A stretch of 64,000 nt of DNA from Todiramphus chloris collaris (lineage: Eukaryota > Chordata > Aves > Coraciiformes > Alcedinidae): the NCBI GenBank assembly GCA_025345505.1, contig JANVCC010000027.1, forward strand, positions 929,679-993,678. The letters are read 5' to 3'. Every line of letters begins with the position of its first letter. The first letter of the stretch is position 1. The notes below the pieces were generated by a model. That model was not told where the DNA came from, did no database searches, and worked only from the letters and a program-made list of their open reading frames with translations. The translations under genes and the position numbers were made by a program. Shown piece after piece: positions 22,105 through 35,089 of this stretch.

Positions 22105-23009
22105 TCTGGAAATCGAGGCTGGTGTGTTCCTGATACCCACTGCTCTCACTCCAACAGCAGCACACTCGACTTTTATAACTGCTTTTTGATTCCTTGGACG
22201 CTTTTCAATTCCTTCCAAATTATGGTGTGCGCTTGTGTTTTGAACTAAATGAAAACATAAAGTAGCATAATATACAGCGATAGAAAATTTACAACATCTT
22301 AAATACACCGATTGAAAATTAACAGCTGTCTTTCCCAAGAGCATGCCTATGATTTTGGAAACTTGGGAGGTTAAATTTCTCTCAGAAAAGTCAGTTCTGT
22401 AGCATGGTTCACAACTGAAGCAGCATCTGTGGAAACACTACCTGCTACAGAACATCATGAGGTCCTAAGGTCAAATCCCTCTTGGGAAATGGTAATAAAT
22501 GGTAGCTCAGCTGCTATGGTCTAAAAATATTTGTCAGATAAAACTGTTACCTACTCAACAAAGATCAGAGGCTTCTGTGGCACAGATGGGAGCATGCAAC
22601 TGTCTGATTTAACATGTGATTAAGTATGTGCCAGTACCCAGAATCCTGTAGTCTTGTCACACTGTGTGTGATGAGACCCAGCAGCAGAGACCTGCGGGCT
22701 TGGCTGGCAATGGGCAGAAGGAGGAGGATCTGTTGCTGAGCAGGGGGAATGGCATCTCTGCCTCAAGCTTCCAGCTCTTGGCGTGGCTAAGAATCACTTA
22801 AACGGCTACTTCTTTTGCTCTTTAATAGCTTTGTTTAATACTAAGAGTTTTGTTTACTGCTCACAGAAGATGTGTTGCTGATATGCCATCGGATAAGCAA
22901 GCACCTTGGAAAGGACACGTGGCTCCTTCCCTTTTGTTTGATTCTAAACAACGCGGAGAAGAAAGGTTTTGCACGACATTTTGCTGACTCAGTGTGCTCA
23001 CGTTCACAG

Positions 23010-23064
23010 AATTACCGTCGCTGCTGTTTCGGCTTCTGACAAATTTGCTGAGGTTTGGGGGAAG
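23010..23064 (+). ncRNA. Candidate exon of an unknown transcript
   Basis: The segment is preceded by a fair 3' splice site (GCTCACGTTCACAG) and followed by a near-consensus 5' splice site (GAAG then GTAAGC). It is 55 bp and open in one frame, but too short to assign to a protein. It is listed with the second candidate at 23791-23894 on the same strand, 0.7 kb downstream. Isolated good splice matches are common in vertebrate introns, so this is a weak call. Confidence 0.15.
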
Positions 23065-23790
23065 GTAAGCAGGAGAATGGTGAGAACAGGAGATGCAAAT
23101 ATTTATCCTACCTTTAATCCCGGTTTTTCATGTAAAAAATATGAAGAGAAATCCTTAAGTAGTATAAAATCCCAAACAAATCCTTGTATTCTTCTTCTCC
23201 TCTGTAGAATCATGGAGGACTTTGACTCGTAAAAAGAAATAGGTTTCCAAGCTGGTCAGCAGCCTCAGTGCCACCACCTTGGGGCTGCAGAGGCAGATGG
23301 CACCAGCGGCACCCTGGGGCTGCTGCGGCCCCGTGCTCGGCCCGGCTCCCCCACGGCCACCCACCCTCTCTTCAGCAGTGAGCTCTGTTAGATGGGGTGA
23401 GACAGGTCAGGAAAGTGAGGCAGTAAGAAGCCAGCTTGATACTGATATCAGTGCAGCATCCTGGCCCCGAAAGAGGACGGTTCTCAGGGTCCTGTGGCCA
23501 GAAGCAGTGCTCACAGTTTGGACAGGGTGACAGTAGCTCATGTTTTCCTGTGCCCGTGGGAACTCTCACTGTAAGGGAAGCTGGCAGCTCTATTTTCTCA
23601 CCTCTCCATTCTGCTGGATCACATCTACTCAACCTCAGGTGTATTTGGGTAAATATCTCTACAGACATTTGCATACATTTGAATCTGTTTATCCCGTATG
23701 CTATTCTTAGAGGTCTGAATGAATTAAAGAAAAAGAACTAATGCAGCGCTAACAAGGAGTTTTCAGATTGCTTTCTTTGTATCTATTTAG

Positions 23791-23894
23791 ACCATGAAGA
23801 AATAACTGCTTACTTGAAAGTACCCAGTACCAAGGTGGTGAGGGAATATTGCAACCGACAGCTACGTCTCTGCTGGTAGAACAACATAGACGAG
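23791..23894 (+). ncRNA. Candidate exon of an unknown transcript
   Basis: A pyrimidine-rich 3' splice site (CTTTCTTTGTATCTATTTAG) ends at 23790, and a strong 5' splice site (CGAG then GTAAGA) starts at 23895. The 104-bp interval has stops in all three frames, so if spliced it would be UTR or long noncoding RNA. A further strong 3' splice site (TTTCTCTTTCCACAG, ending at 26460) with AATAAA at 26477-26482 could be a terminal exon. Confidence 0.2.
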
Positions 23895-24677
23895 GTAAGA
23901 TGTGTGATGAGGAGCATTAAAAGAACTTATAGTGCAAATAGCATTACAAAATATTCTTTAGAGATCTGGAGACCTTAATGGAGACAAAAATGAGAAAGGG
24001 TCTGGATTTCATACGCTAAACTTCCTAGCTTCCTTATTTTTCATGTCTGGTGTTTTTTGGAGTATTTGATATATTTGGGGGTTTTACGAGTGTAATCCTG
24101 CTTCCTCCCTACTGTTGTCATATGTTCAAAGTGAATTTTTTACAAGTCATTAGCAGCAGAATCTGGAAACACAGGCCTCTGTTTCCTAGTTCTCAGTGAA
24201 AAAGAAGGTGCAATGGTGTTTTGAAAAAAATGAGTCAAGTATTTGTAGTTTGGATGCTTGGGAAATCATTAGCATTGTGGCAGAGCCAAAGGATTTTATA
24301 CTGTCTGATCTTACACTGAAATTTCCAGTATCTATCCAAAATACTGCAAAAGAATGTGGTGCATATGAGAGTCAGCCCCAGAAAGCTTCTAAGTTGGCAT
24401 TTTTGCGTATGGATTTTGGAGTTTTCCACTTTTCCCCCCCCCGACAAGGTTAATTAGAGAATTCCAGCTACACCCTCTCGGACTGAAGATGCTTTATTTC
24501 TATGCACCTCAGTTACAAGGGCCCTTTATCTTAACAGTTTTCTTCTCACTTCCTTAAACACCATTATGAGCAATTTTTATCCCCACCTACAGACCTGCTA
24601 AGTCACTGTACAAGTTTGAAAAATCAAACCCTCAAAGGCAGAGACTTGCCCAAATTCTGGAACCTCCCTCTTCTCTC

Positions 24678-24691
24678 GGGGGGGGGGGGGG
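24678..24691. repeat. Poly-G tract (14 G)
   Basis: A run of 14 guanines following TCTCTC. It is the third poly-G tract of 12 or more in the first 25 kb. Confidence 0.92.
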
Positions 24692-27600
24692 TGTTGGTGC
24701 TGCTTCTCTAGCAGGATCTGCTGTCAGTAAAAGGATGGTCGGATCTGGTTTGGGAGCAGCTCACTCAAGGGAGGCTCTAGATCTGGAAATAAAATTTTGA
24801 TTTCTATTCTTTTTCTGAACTCGAAGTCTAGGGTTATTTGTATTCAAAGGGTTTGGTTTGGCAGCTCGCAGGCTTTATAAACAGTATTAGCATCCCTGTT
24901 TGGTTGCTTCCCCAGAGGCCACTGATCCCCTCCAAAGGAGCATTAGCATGTGCAGCAGTTGTTCTTTTGGCAGCAGTTGATGGTCAGCAGGCAAGGGTCG
25001 CCCGTGCTTAAAATGGGAAGGTTATCTTGGGCATTTTGGAAGGCTCTGAAAGAGTTAGCCACTATCTGAAATTTGATGAGAGCTTTGTGTCAATGCTCCT
25101 ACGCTTCCCTGAAAGTCCCAGTTTAGCTTACATCATTCTGGGCTCCTGGACCAGCACGGTGATGGATCACTGTGGGAAACCAGACAGAGCTGCTGATAGG
25201 ACTTCCACAGAAACCCATGTTGAGGAAATATGTGGAATCGATACATTGCATGGTTTCCTTGGACAGCCCCACTCTGTGGCTATGTTGCCCACTTTTCAGG
25301 AAGCAAAACAAAATCCGGGGCACATTTCTACTTGATAAGAAGCATATGCTGGCATGGTTGGAAATGTTTTTGTATCTGTGATGTTAAATAAAGATGCTCA
25401 CTTGAGCATTTTGTTTTGGCTGAGTCTGCCCTTTCAGATGCATGCGTAACCTCTTTGTGAATTACTGAAATAAAGGAATTGCCTAATGCAAAAAAGAAAT
25501 TCCACAAATATGAAGCTCTTGGAACGTTTTCTACATCCAGCCATTTCCTTTTCTCTTGTGCAATGTGTATGGATTGTCAGCACGATGTGGTATGTGGTAA
25601 CCAATGCGTGCAGGAGGCCATTAATCTTCTTGTTACAGTGCAAGATTTGGGAGAGCGGTGGAATTTGGTTCAAACGCACTCAGCTTGTAGCACTTATCTG
25701 CCCGTATGGATCCTTTATATGCACTCACTAGCCTCAATCTGCTTCCTCTATGTGTCAGCATGTTCACCCTTTTCTTACACTTTGGATAAACAGTCATCTC
25801 ATGGGTCTTGCTAGTCTTTATTGACATATTCCCATTCTAGGGAAGGGGTTCCCAGTGTCCTGTGTGTGCTCAAGGTAAAAAGAGTATGACGGAAACAATT
25901 AGGTCTGACCTACCGGCTATGGGATTTAAATGCCTGAGGGTCTGTGTTCTGCTTTTAGATACGTAGGTTTGGAGTTTGTTAATTTATAGACTGAGATTTC
26001 ATTCTCCAGCAGCTTGCCAGACAGTGAAGCTTGCAGCATAAAGATTTGTTACCCTGCAGTTTAAGTAAGCACTTTGCCAAAAAGGAGAGAACTCTGAAAG
26101 GCAAAAACATTGGAAGAAAAGTGATTTATTAAACTTTTTATACCCACTGTCTTTGCAATTATAAGCTATCACATTGTATAGAGTTTTTTCCCTACAATGC
26201 TAATGCTCCCTCTGGTATATGTAGGGTATGTGTTTTTTCTACAGCGTTTAAAGTCTGAGGCTTTTAGCAGTTTAATCCAAACCAAAGCATCTTTATCATG
26301 GGACTTGCCTTTAATTCTCTCTTAGATGCTTTTTTCCCTGTATGCCAAATTAGATATCATTCTGAAGGCATGCATTTTTAATTAACATTTTTTTAATCAA
26401 TGACTGGATTCTCAGGAGGATTTTTTTTTTCTATGCATCATTATTTTTCTCTTTCCACAGCTTCACAAGCAGATTAAATAAACAGAAAGAAACACTTTGT
26501 GGATTTTTCCTGTGACAGACTGCAAACCTGTGAACTTTTTAATTTATTTTTAACTTGAAGCCGCTAATTGTGGAACTGTATAATTAATGCTTTATCCACG
26601 ACAACAAGGTTACATGGTTTGTGCTTAGCAATCCTGCTTTTTCTGGAGGGTGGAAAAATACATAGTGAAAACTTAGGGAAACACGAAGCTGTTTTTCAGT
26701 GCTCTGCACAACAGACAGTCTCTCAGCCATCCTTAGAGCTGGTGCCTGGGCAGACTTTGAAGAGGAACCCTGAAAAGCAGCTGGAGCCCCTGTATCACCC
26801 TGTCCCCAGCCTGAACCTTGCAAGTCAGCCTTCCGAGAGATGACATGACAGCCAGATAGTCTCCGAACTGGAATGTTTGCTCTGCTAATTGGCGCATTCC
26901 TACTTAGATTTGGTAGGACATGCTGATTTGTAACATGACTCAAGAATTTACTTCTTAATGGGTAATTGCCTCAACTTTCCCAAATCTTTCTGTTTACCAG
27001 CCTTCCTTTCTTTACTGTGGCTGTCTGCTGCTCTTACAGCATTTGTAATTTTCTTTTTACTAGCCAGACATCCTTCTGAGTACTTCACACATTTTTCACT
27101 GGTTTGAGAATTTCTTTGCTCCCTGACCTTTTCATAAATCAAGTATGCGTTGGCATGTGCTGGAGAGGATGGAATGATTTCCTTATAGCTTGCAGCAAAT
27201 GATGTTGTATCAATGCTGACTTTGTTATTGCAGCCGGAGAAACACTTTTAACAAATCGGATGATGCCCTCTGCATTCAGAACTCAGATGCAGTATGTCTA
27301 GGGACTGTTCTGCCAACCCAACGCTTGGTAGCCCCAGAAATAGTGTCATCTCATCTATTACGAAAATGAGAAGCTGGCTCATGACTTACACAAGTCTTAA
27401 TGCATCTCTCAGTTCAAGGAAATGTTTGCAAATACCACGGAATTGACTGAATTGGTCTTTTTGGCAACTTCTGTTCACGTCATTTTTGCCCCCTCAGTCC
27501 TGATCGTTTCATTCATTCTCTTGATTTTAGTGAAAGGAAAACCATACTGCAGTTCTCGGACATGTTTTGCAGTTACTGCCATTATCACAGTACAGTTATT

Positions 27601-30600
27601 GAGGCCTGAGAGTGTCTTGGTGAAACAGTTACGTCACTTTTCCACAATGAAATACCCACAGGAAACCAATAATGCTCTCAGGAGAAGTTTTCTCTGGGTT
27701 TGCTCTTCCCGCGCTCCTGTGAAAGTGCTGCAAACTCTACAGGTGGCTTTGAGAGCAGTGAGTTTTTTGTCTTGTCCTAACAAATGCTTAATTTGTCCAG
27801 CTTTTACCAGAGCGACCTACTTGGTGGGCCAACCTGCACATCGCTGCTCCCCAGCAGTCAGAGCATGCGCAGGGAGCCACCGAGTAGCACTGTGGGAGAA
27901 GGGAAAGCCTGTTCTGCTCCCTTCCTATCATTGCATGTCTATAATTCATTGCCTTTGAGAACTGTCTTATCACAGCATCGACTCATTAGTGGTTTAATAC
28001 AGGATAAGCTTATTAGAGATAATCTGTTTACTGAACGTCCTCACCACAGAGCAATCGAGTTAACAGCAACTTTTGAAGCTTTGTCTTCTGGATATATCTT
28101 CCAAAGTGATCCCTGATTATTTATCTCATATCTGTATCTCTAGATCCTTTTCTTTAGACTTGTATCTGCTTTGGCATAAAATTACAGTGTCTGGTGAATA
28201 CACTGATAATGAAATACTCTGGTAGGGGAAGATGGCAAACTAACACCAGTTTTCAATGAGCTAGTCAGGGAAAGTACTTCAGTCTGTTCATAGTTCTTTA
28301 TACTTTAAAATAATTTTCAGTATAATTAGGGTTAATAATTTTCAAAGGATCTACTCTTCCACCAAACATTGCCACAGTCTCAGCAGTGCTCATCACACAG
28401 CAGTTCCAGGTATTTCCTATCCAGCGTGGGAGCCTCCTTGAAAATCTGGACCACTGCTTAAGATGTACAGAAGAGGAAATGGAGCCTGGCAATTCTTCCT
28501 CAAACGGCTGGATACCACTGGAAAATACTTACCAGCCATTGCATTAAAACAGACGGGATGAGGAAAGAGCATAACAAAGAGAAAAGCTGAAGAAGAAGAG
28601 ATGAATGCTGTGAGAAATGCAATATGGTGAGCCCGTTTGATCTCTGGGTCTTTCTGACCACTGGGAACTACTCAATGCAGCTCTGCCTTGCTAATTGTTG
28701 AGCAGCCTTTTCCCTTCAGAGGAAAGAGAATCTCAGACTTAAAAACAGTGTTTGAGTGTCTTAAGACATCCTGTCTTCTACAAAAATTCTGTTTTCAGCA
28801 AAAAACCCCCAAGTTTGAGGTGTGCAGATAACTGATGACAGTTTTCCTCCGATAAAGTTTCAAACTGAATGGGACTCTCTGTTTTACACCCTGTATTGTA
28901 CGCTCTGTGCTGATCCTTCTGCTGCTGCTGGAGCCTGGGTGCCAAGGATCTAACGAACCTGTCTGAAACCTCCTGGGGCAGTAACAGATTTGTATGCTGC
29001 ACTTAGACTAATTTTGCTTCAGTGATTACTGTATCTGGTCAGGTCTTAGCAAGCCTTAAGCAGTGAACCTGCTGTACTTGGAGGGTATTGCGTGTGAGGC
29101 AAGGAGTACCAGATAACTCATACCTGAAGGATGTCCTGCAGGCAAAATCCAACCCCTTGTCAAACGGAATTTTGATCTTGGATCTTCCCTAATCTCCTCT
29201 CCTTTGCATTATTACTTGCATTCACAAAAGCGGGTACAAGAGAGATTAGGCTGGAGCTGAAACGTGTCCCAATGTGGTATTAATTCAGATAAGGTTCAAA
29301 AAATGAACAGTAAGAGTTTTCAATAGGAGCGACTTATGTTGCAACATCGTTGGCAAATTCGACAAAGCTCCTTCTTTGTAATGGAAAATACACTTGTTAC
29401 CAGGGGTGCCGAAACTTTTGTTTACAAGGGGGAGGGGAGAAAAGAAAAGAAAAGAAACATTTCCTTGACAATGTTTTTGGAAATGTAGTACCCGCTCTCG
29501 CTGGCATGGACTGAACAGTGCTACCCCGATTAGAATACGGTTACTACACGCTGCGGGAAAGGGGAGAAGCGTTTATTTGCAGGCACTTTAAAGCTACTAT
29601 TGAATTGCTGTAAGTCCAGAGAAATCTAGTCCCTCCAGCCTGTAAAACAAGCTTCTCTATTTGGCCTCATTCATGTTTAGTCTGTTTTTTCTTGGCAAAA
29701 GCGCTGCAGTGACGGTCTCCACCAGATTGACACTAAAGTGTTTTCTTTACTTGCCATCTGTCTGGACTGATTGGAAAAAGTAAAGTGGGGCTTGTTTAGA
29801 AAAATATATAAGCAGTTCATTTGGCACAAAGTTTGTTATAGATGTATGAAAAGCAGCTGGGTCCAGCTCAGGAGGTTAAAAAAAAAGTTTTATTACAGAG
29901 AGACGACTTTTCATGTACAAGTTTATGCACTAAATGCGTTCTTTCATTTCACTTGCAAGAAGTGACTAAATAAATTAGCTATGGCATTTAATTAGTTTTA
30001 TTTCTGTTTTCCCAGACCACCTATAATATTATAAGTGTGAATAGGGATCTGATTTTTCTGATGTGTCCAGTCAGTTGTAAGTACAACACGTAAAAGTGGC
30101 AGAATAGGGCTCAAAGCTTCTCAAATGCTTTCTTCCACCTTATTTCAGCAAAGTCCTTAAAAACATCAAAGTTCAGTGGACTGACTCTGGCTCTATAGAT
30201 GTGTGTCTGACAGGCCTGCAGTTTTGTGACTTTTTTTATTATTATTATTTCTTTTTAACATTGTTTTCCTGAAGACAGCTTAGAATAATAATGGAATCCT
30301 GGTCACATTGATGATTTCTCCAAATAGGTTGGTATGGGTGTACGAGTACATGTCTGTAGAGAGTATAAGCAAGACCATGTGAGGCTTTTTCTCCAGCTGC
30401 ATGAACGGCTTTAGCTTCACCCTTAACTGGTATTCAAAATACATTCTTGTTAGAGGTCAGAGTCTCTCTTTAAACTAGCTATGTTTGGCCCAGTCTGTTT
30501 TCCCCTCCTACTTTGAACTATACACAGTTGCCTTTCTCTGTGTTTTTACTCAGAGACTTATTCCCTGCCTTTATTGGCTGAACCTCTGCCATGGTGAGTG

Positions 30601-30761
30601 TGAAGCTGAGCAAAAGCCATTTTTCTATGGTTTCTGAAAAAGAGAGGGAGGCTGAATTCTAATAGAAAAACTTAGAGAAAAAAAAATCCTTTCTACATTC
30701 TGAGGAACATTAATCCCTGGTGGGAATTGTCTGCTGTGTGTATTGTAATGCTTCTGCTTGA
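24692..30761. other. Noncoding DNA, no gene or element recognised
   Basis: About 6 kb without a recognisable gene. It contains a 178-codon open frame at 27422-27958 (+) with a hydrophobic N-terminal part but no family resemblance and no supporting splice or promoter context. There is a small (AAAAG)n run at 29438-29457 and an (ATT)n run near 30236-30249. The stretch 29470-30010 has enhancer-like AT-rich texture, including a TTAATTAG-type homeodomain core near 29990. Confidence 0.5.
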
Positions 30762-30809
30762 AACTCTCTCTTTATTGTTTCTCACAACTCTCTCTTTATT
30801 GTTTCTCAT
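30762..30809. repeat. 24-bp perfect tandem duplication
   Basis: AACTCTCTCTTTATTGTTTC followed by TCAC/TCAT occurs at 30762-30785 and again at 30786-30809, with only the last base different. The lack of divergence suggests a recent event. Confidence 0.9.
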
Positions 30810-30957
30810 AAAAATATATCTGTTTTAGGAGGGAAGGTTTTTTTCAGATTCTCAGGTAAGGGGGGTCAGACCTCAGACTTCTTTATTTCCAGTGATGGGT
30901 CTGTGTCTTTGGTATTTATAGTTTAGTGTACATAATCATCACAGCAGGATTTTCCAC

Positions 30958-31165
30958 ATCACAGAATCATAGAATCCCAGGTTGGAAGGGACCTCAAGGA
31001 TCCTCTAGTCCAACTTTTCTTGGCAAAACCCCGGTCTAGACAAGATGACCCATCTCCCAGTCCAGCCCAATCTTAAACATGTCCAACTCTGGGGACTTCA
31101 CCACTTCCACAGAGAGATTATTCCAATCGCTGATTGTCCTTGTGAAAAATTCCCCTCAGGTTAAA
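30958..31165 (-). mobile_element. CR1 LINE fragment, 3' end, minus strand
   Basis: Read on the plus strand this starts ATCACAGAATCATAGAAT and continues GGTTGGAAGGGACCTCAAGG, then CTAGTCCAAC. This is the reverse complement of the hallmark 3' end of chicken-repeat-1 elements, whose tail is ATTCTATG-type octamers and not poly-A. Further on, GGGGACTTCACCACTTCC and GAGATTATTCCAATCGCTGA match the CR1 3' UTR. The copy is about 210 bp, severely 5'-truncated as is usual for CR1, and carries no coding sequence. The moderate divergence suggests an older copy. CR1 is the dominant repeat of bird genomes, though it also occurs in other reptiles. Confidence 0.93.
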
Positions 31166-34100
31166 ATTTGAATGTTACATTAGAGCTAGAGGCTGGTCAC
31201 CGAAGGAGATGGGTTATGCCCTGTCGAACCAGTTTCATTTTGTCTGTCCTTCATAGAGAAACGCCACTGTAACCATCAGAGTGGGTTTTTACTTTTCAGA
31301 GGCTCTGAAATGTCACATTTACATATATACTTGTATATATGTACAGCAGATGATGTACCTGGAAATGATTTATGAAGAGGTGAACGTTTCATTCCTGTGT
31401 TCAGACCCTGAGTGGGGTCAGACCCCCCCAGGCAGCCCATGAGAGATGTTGTTGTAGGGATTCCCGGTGTGGGCTGTACCTGCACCTCCTCTGTGTCTGG
31501 GATTGCAGGAGGGATTTTTGCAAGTGCAACTTCTGTTGTCCAAAACCAGATGCAGCTGTTTTGAAACTTGCCAATATATCGATTTTTTTTTTCCTTCTCT
31601 TTAGACTTTGATTAACATGTAATTATTTTTGCCATTGTGTTTGTTTCGCAGCCTCTGTTCTACATGACATGTTTACTTTGTCTCATCTTGACTCTGTGAC
31701 GTGTTCCCACTCATTATATTTCAAATATTATCTGCTGGGTTGGATGGTTCATGTTTTTGCTTAACCTTATTATCTTAATTCACTGCTTTCACTACTGTTT
31801 GTTTTCAGTTCTAATTTAGAGGTTTATTTTTCCCTTCTTCATTGAAATTATTACTTTTGGTACATAATGTTTTTACAGATGAGTCAGTTAACTTTTGGAG
31901 ATGGAGAGGCTAATTTTCATTGAAATTTTACTGTCCCCATATGGGACTTGATTTGTCTTTGTTATACTTGTTTTCTGCTGTTGTTGTTCTACCAACGGCA
32001 GTAGAAAGATATTGATATACAATTCATATAATAGAGTTATCTAGTGTTGATGACATGTCTTAAGATGATACAGCATCTTTTATACACAGAGTAGGACAGA
32101 AAGGTGTATTTAGAACACTGACAGTCTGGTCTGTGGACCAAGACTCCCGATGATACAAACCACTATGTGTCCAGCAAAGTGTCTCTGATTTATCAGCTCA
32201 AAAGATCTTGCCACTGTACTTTCATATTTGTAAATCTCACTATTTTCATAGCACAATTTGGAGAAGCATGGACCTCGTTCACTTAATGTTACTGGTCACT
32301 GAACAGTAATAACACTGCTGCCTCTTTAGACAAGCTATTGATTGATACCAGTAGCTTTTTTTGTGCATTCATAAACTAGATTTGACTGCACACAGGAGAC
32401 TGGATTCTTTACAATAAAAAGAATACCCCGAAAACACAAACCATACCAAACTAGACAAATACAAAGGACATGATTGATTAGAGGGGTAATCGTGTGTGCT
32501 TTCATTTCAGAGTTGAGACAAATGAGTTTCTTCCTACGTATTCCTTTGAAGAAAGAACTCAGTCTCCCATTGAAAATCTACCAAAAGACGAAGGGTGTTC
32601 TTCATGGTTTGCCTCACCTTTGTAGAAATAATTGAGTAACATAAATTTATGGGATAATAATGTTTTCAATAGACACGGTGTGGGTAGAGGTATTACGCTT
32701 GTTCATCGTAGTGGGCTGCTTTCGAGTCTCAGGCTAGTCACCAACAACGTTGAATTAATGTTGAAAGTCCTTCTGGTAGAAATGGCAATATTTGCTAAGT
32801 TTTCACATGATCGTTTATGAAGTGATCAGAGAAAGACTAGTATGAGAGCAGGAGATGTTGTCCAGTGCATCCTTATAATTGTGTACTGCAAAATTAAGCC
32901 TAGTCTTACAGGATGCAGTAAAAAGATAGGAAAATAAGTCAGGAAAAGGAGTCATTGTCGTGTCGTTAAGGAGACTGTACAGGGGACTTGGCTCGGGCTT
33001 AGCTCTCATCATATGGTATGAGACGATTCCCTTTCAGTGATGATAGGAAATAACCTGTAGATGAACTCACATTACATGCGCCGTGCTGGTTTAGTGCAGG
33101 AAGAGGTACAAGGGCTGTCTGTCAGTAAGGAGATGAGGTATGGCTTTGCCAGGTTTTCCTTATGCTGCTCTAATCAAACAATCTCAGGCTTAGAGAAGAC
33201 TGGCCGAAGATGAACCAAAACCATCTGGGAGGCTGATGCAGAGGAGGAAGAACTCTCTTTCCTGAAATGCTTTCTCTCCTTAGGGTGGTCAACCCATTCA
33301 CAATTAGTTAGTTCTAGTTGGGTCCTGAAGAACACTGTGGTACCTATGTTTGGCTGTGAATGGCCAGGAGCAGGAACTCAGGAACAGGTCTGGAGGTAAA
33401 TCCATGTGCTTCTACCTCATAAGGTTCATCTCTGTAAAAAGTAGCTTCTGTGCTCACTTTTTAGCCCTGGAAAATAGAGACCAGAGAAATCTCCCTTTGG
33501 CTTGCAGAAAGCTGTTCTGCTTTCCTTCCCATGCAAGCTTGAAAATCCAGCTGCAATTTCTTGCAATTCATCCCAAGCCCACTGTGTAATTTGGGTTACG
33601 ACAAAAAAACCTGCAGCTGTTTTTGGGTGCTGGTGCCAAGGTAGTTACAGTAGACATACTATCTGTAGGAAGTGACGAATGCACAGGGATGGGTGCTGCA
33701 AACTCAGTACAAAGTTTAGGCTCTGGTGAGTCTTAGAGTTGCTGGGGCTGCTTAGTGACCAGAGAAACGAAAGGGTGCTTCTCATCTCCTCTTAACTAGT
33801 CTGTCAGTATCATACCAACATGGCTGAGATTTGCACCAAGAATGCTTCCAAACAAGGTGTTCTGGTCACTGCCCATCTATCATGTACACCAGTACTCCTG
33901 TGCCGGATGGAGTGGGGAAGCAATCCCTCAAATAATTTGACAGATTTCCTTTCTCCTGCTCACTTCCCAGTCACACCTGGAATGTCAGCAGCACCCTACA
34001 AGCTATTGACAGACCTTTGTCACAAATTCTTCCTTGAGTTTGGGCAGTGTTTAGCTTCCTCCTTATCAAGTGAGCAGGAGGAAATTTTCAGTTTCTTCAG

Positions 34101-34280
34101 CATTTGAACAGTGTATGTGGTACATAAACTGATGCTTTTAGGGCTCAAGGCATTTTGCAGGGAACTTTTTTTCTGTGGTAGTCTTCTCCCCTCAGTTTTT
34201 TGCTTGCCCTCAGTTGAAATCCGAGACTCAAAAGAAAGACTGAGGAGACAAAAAGAAGCCAAATTCCCACAAACCCGTGT
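31166..34280. other. Noncoding DNA, nothing recognised
   Basis: No gene, RNA or repeat family was seen. The part from 31560 to 32000 is T-rich with scattered short T-runs. Confidence 0.55.
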
Positions 34281-34372
34281 GCTAGATAGGGAAACAAAGG
34301 CACAGGAGACCACACAGTAGTTTGATGGCAGAGCCAGGAGTAGTCAGATAATCCAACTCATGTGCTTTAGTG
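34281..34372 (-). mobile_element. MIR-type SINE fragment, minus strand
   Basis: GATAGGGAAACAAAGGCACA, then CCACACAGTAG and GGCAGAGCCAGGAGTAG, match the reverse complement of the CORE/MIR SINE segment (in MIR orientation: ...CTGGCTCTGCC...CTGTGTGACC...TGCCTCAGTTTCCC...). The expected TTGCCCAAGGT stretch between them is missing, consistent with a small internal deletion in a very old copy. The ends are uncertain by tens of bases. Confidence 0.6.
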
Positions 34373-35089
34373 GTGGGAACACACTATCTTCTCCTCAGCT
34401 CCTAAACCGGTTCAAGCTCCTCCCCTGTCCCAGAGGGAGATTTCCATGTATAGAGCTTCAGAGAATCATTGCTCTGGGGATTGCAGCTCATTCCATAGTG
34501 TGTTGTTTGCACACTGAAGTACTTAACTGAGGAGCTTTTCGGTTTCCAGTTGCATTCACGGGAGGTTTGATGGTAATAGAGCTGTCTCCTGGTCTCTGCC
34601 AAGTTTATTTTCCAAAAGAAATATCGGAACGAGGAAACAATGACTAGAGAGGATATGTGAACTGTCTAGTGTACTGCAAGAGTCCAAATGTTGAAACGAG
34701 AGGATTATTTTTAGGATGGCTGAAGGGTATATTATTGGGAATAAAGTCATGAAATTGAGCAAAAGAAAATTTAGGCTATCAGGAAACGTCACTTTTTCAT
34801 GTGGTGTAGAATAATCTCCCACAGTCTCATAGCTTGAATGGTTTCAAAGGGCAGAAGGGTTTTGGGAGTAGCTCTCCACCGGGCCAGGCTGCACTGATGG
34901 ATGGGGCACACAAAGAGGCACCGGCCAGCCCCCCGCTGCTTTCAGGGACAATAAATCCCCTGTTACCTGCCGGGCCCAAACAACACGTACAACCCCAGGC
35001 ACAACCACAGGGCCCTCTGAGAAAAGAGGACAAAAGCTTTAAAACCGAGGCTCTCTGGAAGCTGCAGGGGGCTGGTTGGCGGGTTTGGA

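Noticed and set aside
27422..27958. 178-codon plus-strand frame with a hydrophobic N-terminus
   Set aside because: No family resemblance beyond one hydrophobic patch. No splice, promoter or poly-A context fits, and the length is within reach of chance in 64 kb.
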